This document shows, piece after piece, positions 6,462-7,996 of a stretch of 7,996 nt of DNA. The DNA comes from Candidatus Firestoneibacteriota bacterium (GTDB lineage Bacteria; JACRDZ01). A model generated the notes under the pieces. It had not been told where the DNA came from. It searched no databases and saw nothing but the letters and a program-made list of their open reading frames with translations. Location: NCBI GenBank assembly GCA_016212735.1, contig JACRDZ010000228.1, positions 1 to 7,996 of the forward strand, in the 5' to 3' direction. Made by a program: the position numbers and the translations under genes. The number at the start of each line of letters is the position of its first letter. Within the stretch, counting starts at the first letter, position 1.

Positions 6462-6753
6462 AATTATCAATTGAATTATTTTTTGCCTGTATTCCGAGCT
6501 TCTCATCAATGATTAATTCTTCCTCAATTTGATCAAAAAATAATTTATCCGCTTCAGTGAAGTCTGTCCCAAAACGATCGTTAAGAACTATTACAAAAGT
6601 ATCTTCCTTGCCCGGACATATTCTATTTAATCGGCTTAAGGTTTGAACAGCCTTCACACCATCAAGACGCTTATCCACATACATAGTATGCAAAAGCGGT
6701 TCATCATACCCTGTCTGATATTTTTCTGCAACAAGCAATATCTGATAATATGA
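6460..6753 (-). pseudogene. hsdR: hsdR remnant, C-terminal part (broken)
   Basis: This is the downstream piece of the same broken hsdR, in a different frame from the upstream piece; the frame switch lies near 6745-6755. It encodes [19 protein letters not shown] and [17 protein letters not shown], which are helicase motifs V and VI of type I restriction motor subunits (arginines of QxxxRxxR are present). Straight after TFVI, near 6586-6594, it jumps to [24 protein letters not shown], which in intact HsdR lies much further on, near the C-terminus. A block of probably well over 100 residues is therefore gone, judged from memory of the family. It ends at TAA 6460 soon after NNSIDN, short of the usual C-terminal end. 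The Met at 6780 that opens this frame is not a real start. Confidence 0.85.
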
Positions 6754-7984
6754 TTTCTTTAAGATAATGATCAAATTCATGTTTATAACGAACTACATGT
6801 TCGCGAGAAGCAGTAACCACCATTGCCTTTGCTTTACCGCCGATTTTTTTCATTGAAATCTGTCTGAAATGTTCAATTATAACTTCTGTCTTTTGTGCCA
6901 AATTATACGGATGGAGCGTTAAAAAACGAGCTATTGCAATGGCTGCTTTCTTTTTATTTACATTAGGGTCTTCTTCGACTTTTTTAGAAAGTTGAACAAA
7001 CGTTTGATATGTAGTGTAATTTTCCAGCACATCAAGAATAAATTTTTCTTCGATAGCCTGCCTCATGGAATATAAATGAAAAGGATATGGTTTGCCATCT
7101 GTGCCTTTTTGCCCAAATGCTTCGAGAGTCCTTGCTTTTGGTGTGGCAGTAAAAGCAAAAAAACTCAAATTTTTTTGAGGTCCCCGCTGAAGCATTGACT
7201 TACGGATTTCATCTTCAACATCTTCCTCATTTCCCCCCTCTTTTTTTAAAGAGTGGTCAGAGGGAGTTCCACTATATTCCCCATTTGGTTCAGAAATCAT
7301 TTCATTTGTATCAATAACAGTTAAAACTGCTTTCATTTTTTTAACTGCTTCACCACCTTGAGAGCTGTGCGCTTCATCAACAATAATCGCATAATTACGT
7401 TTAGGAAGGTCTTCGACTTTATCCAAAATAAATGGAAATTTCTGTAAAGTTGTAATTACAATATTTGTTCCGCTGGAAAGCGCATTTGCTAATTGATTTG
7501 AATCTTTATCTATTTTTTCAACCACTCCGGATTTATGTTCAACAGGCAATCCATTGACGCTTAAAAGCATATCAATCGAACTTTCATCCTTTACGCTATA
7601 GTGAACCTGACGGGTGACAGTTAAAATATTTTTATCATAGAGTTTTTGTGTTTCAGGATTAAGACGGCTTACCGGTTTAAAATAAGCTAATTTAAATTTT
7701 TTCCCGTAATCAGTAATCCCATTTCGCAAAACATCGAGCATCCCGCGGTTTTCTAATTCTTGATTAAGACGGTAGAGGAATTTCTTTTCTATTTCTGCGC
7801 CATGGATGGAAGAGAGCTTATCCCATTCTTCTTTTTGCGTTTCATGGATAAATTTTAATAAGATTGAAGTATCGAGTGCAAGCTCACGGTTGAAATTTGC
7901 AGGATCGCCTTTGCTGTAACCGCCATATTCGATAAGGCTTTGTTCGATTGCATCTTCAAAATATTTTTCGGTTGTTATGTTCAT
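6704..7984 (-). pseudogene. hsdR: hsdR remnant, type I restriction R subunit, N-terminal part
   Basis: HsdR is the translocating ATPase and nuclease of type I restriction-modification complexes, working with HsdM and HsdS. The 426-residue frame starts at ATG 7984 with GGAA six bases upstream. Residues 1-148 match the N-terminal nuclease region up to IDMLLSVNGLPV, including Asp138 of the PD-(D/E)xK centre. The next residues, EHKSGVVEKIDKDS, normally occur about 200 residues later. The missing block carries the E-x-K of the nuclease and the Walker A GSGKS. Motifs VDEAHSSQGG (202-211), FTATP (278-282) and [12 protein letters not shown] (389-400) remain. From about residue 411 the frame is wrong and stops at 6704. 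No functional restriction is expected. Sampled lines look less AT-rich than the left-hand genes, which would fit horizontal origin. hsdM and hsdS are not in the window. Confidence 0.88.
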
Positions 7985-7996
7985 GAATTATTCCAA

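Overview
The window is an AT-rich stretch of bacterial chromosome with mostly housekeeping genes. It holds one plus-strand gene on the left and a minus-strand block covering the rest. A System II cytochrome c maturation pair, a class 1B type dihydroorotate dehydrogenase and a membrane-bound spermidine-synthase-like protein point to a free-living bacterium that makes c-type cytochromes. I cannot name the phylum. The very low GC of the left gene (one sampled 60-base line has only 10 G or C), plus dispersed-looking palindromic repeats and a decayed restriction gene, would suit an uncultivated lineage known from metagenomes, but that is inference.

Layout: 1-345 has no convincing gene. It carries an inverted array of 7-bp units, a strong hairpin, a GCCCTCT repeat and a small palindrome. 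346-2646 (+) encodes a 766-residue protein with two membrane blocks around a spermidine-synthase-type fold. Its end overlaps the end of resB (3712-2633, -) by 14 bp, so the two genes converge.

Reading leftward on the minus strand, pyrD (6264-5341), a zinc-finger/17-residue-repeat protein (5332-4550), ccsA/resC (4528-3722) and resB are packed with gaps of 8, 21 and 9 bp. Each has a plausible Shine-Dalgarno sequence, so they look like one transcription unit. ResB and CcsA would act together in exporting haem and attaching it to apocytochromes. PyrD makes orotate for pyrimidines. The repeat protein is the least understood gene and the main candidate for something undescribed.

Upstream of pyrD is a 195-bp gap with a 66-bp nested palindromic element. 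Beyond it lies hsdR (7984-6460, -), the type I restriction motor/nuclease subunit, broken by at least three internal deletions. One deletion removes Walker A and the nuclease centre, one also shifts the frame, and one removes a C-terminal block. No rRNA, tRNA, CRISPR array, transposase or clear rho-independent terminator was seen.
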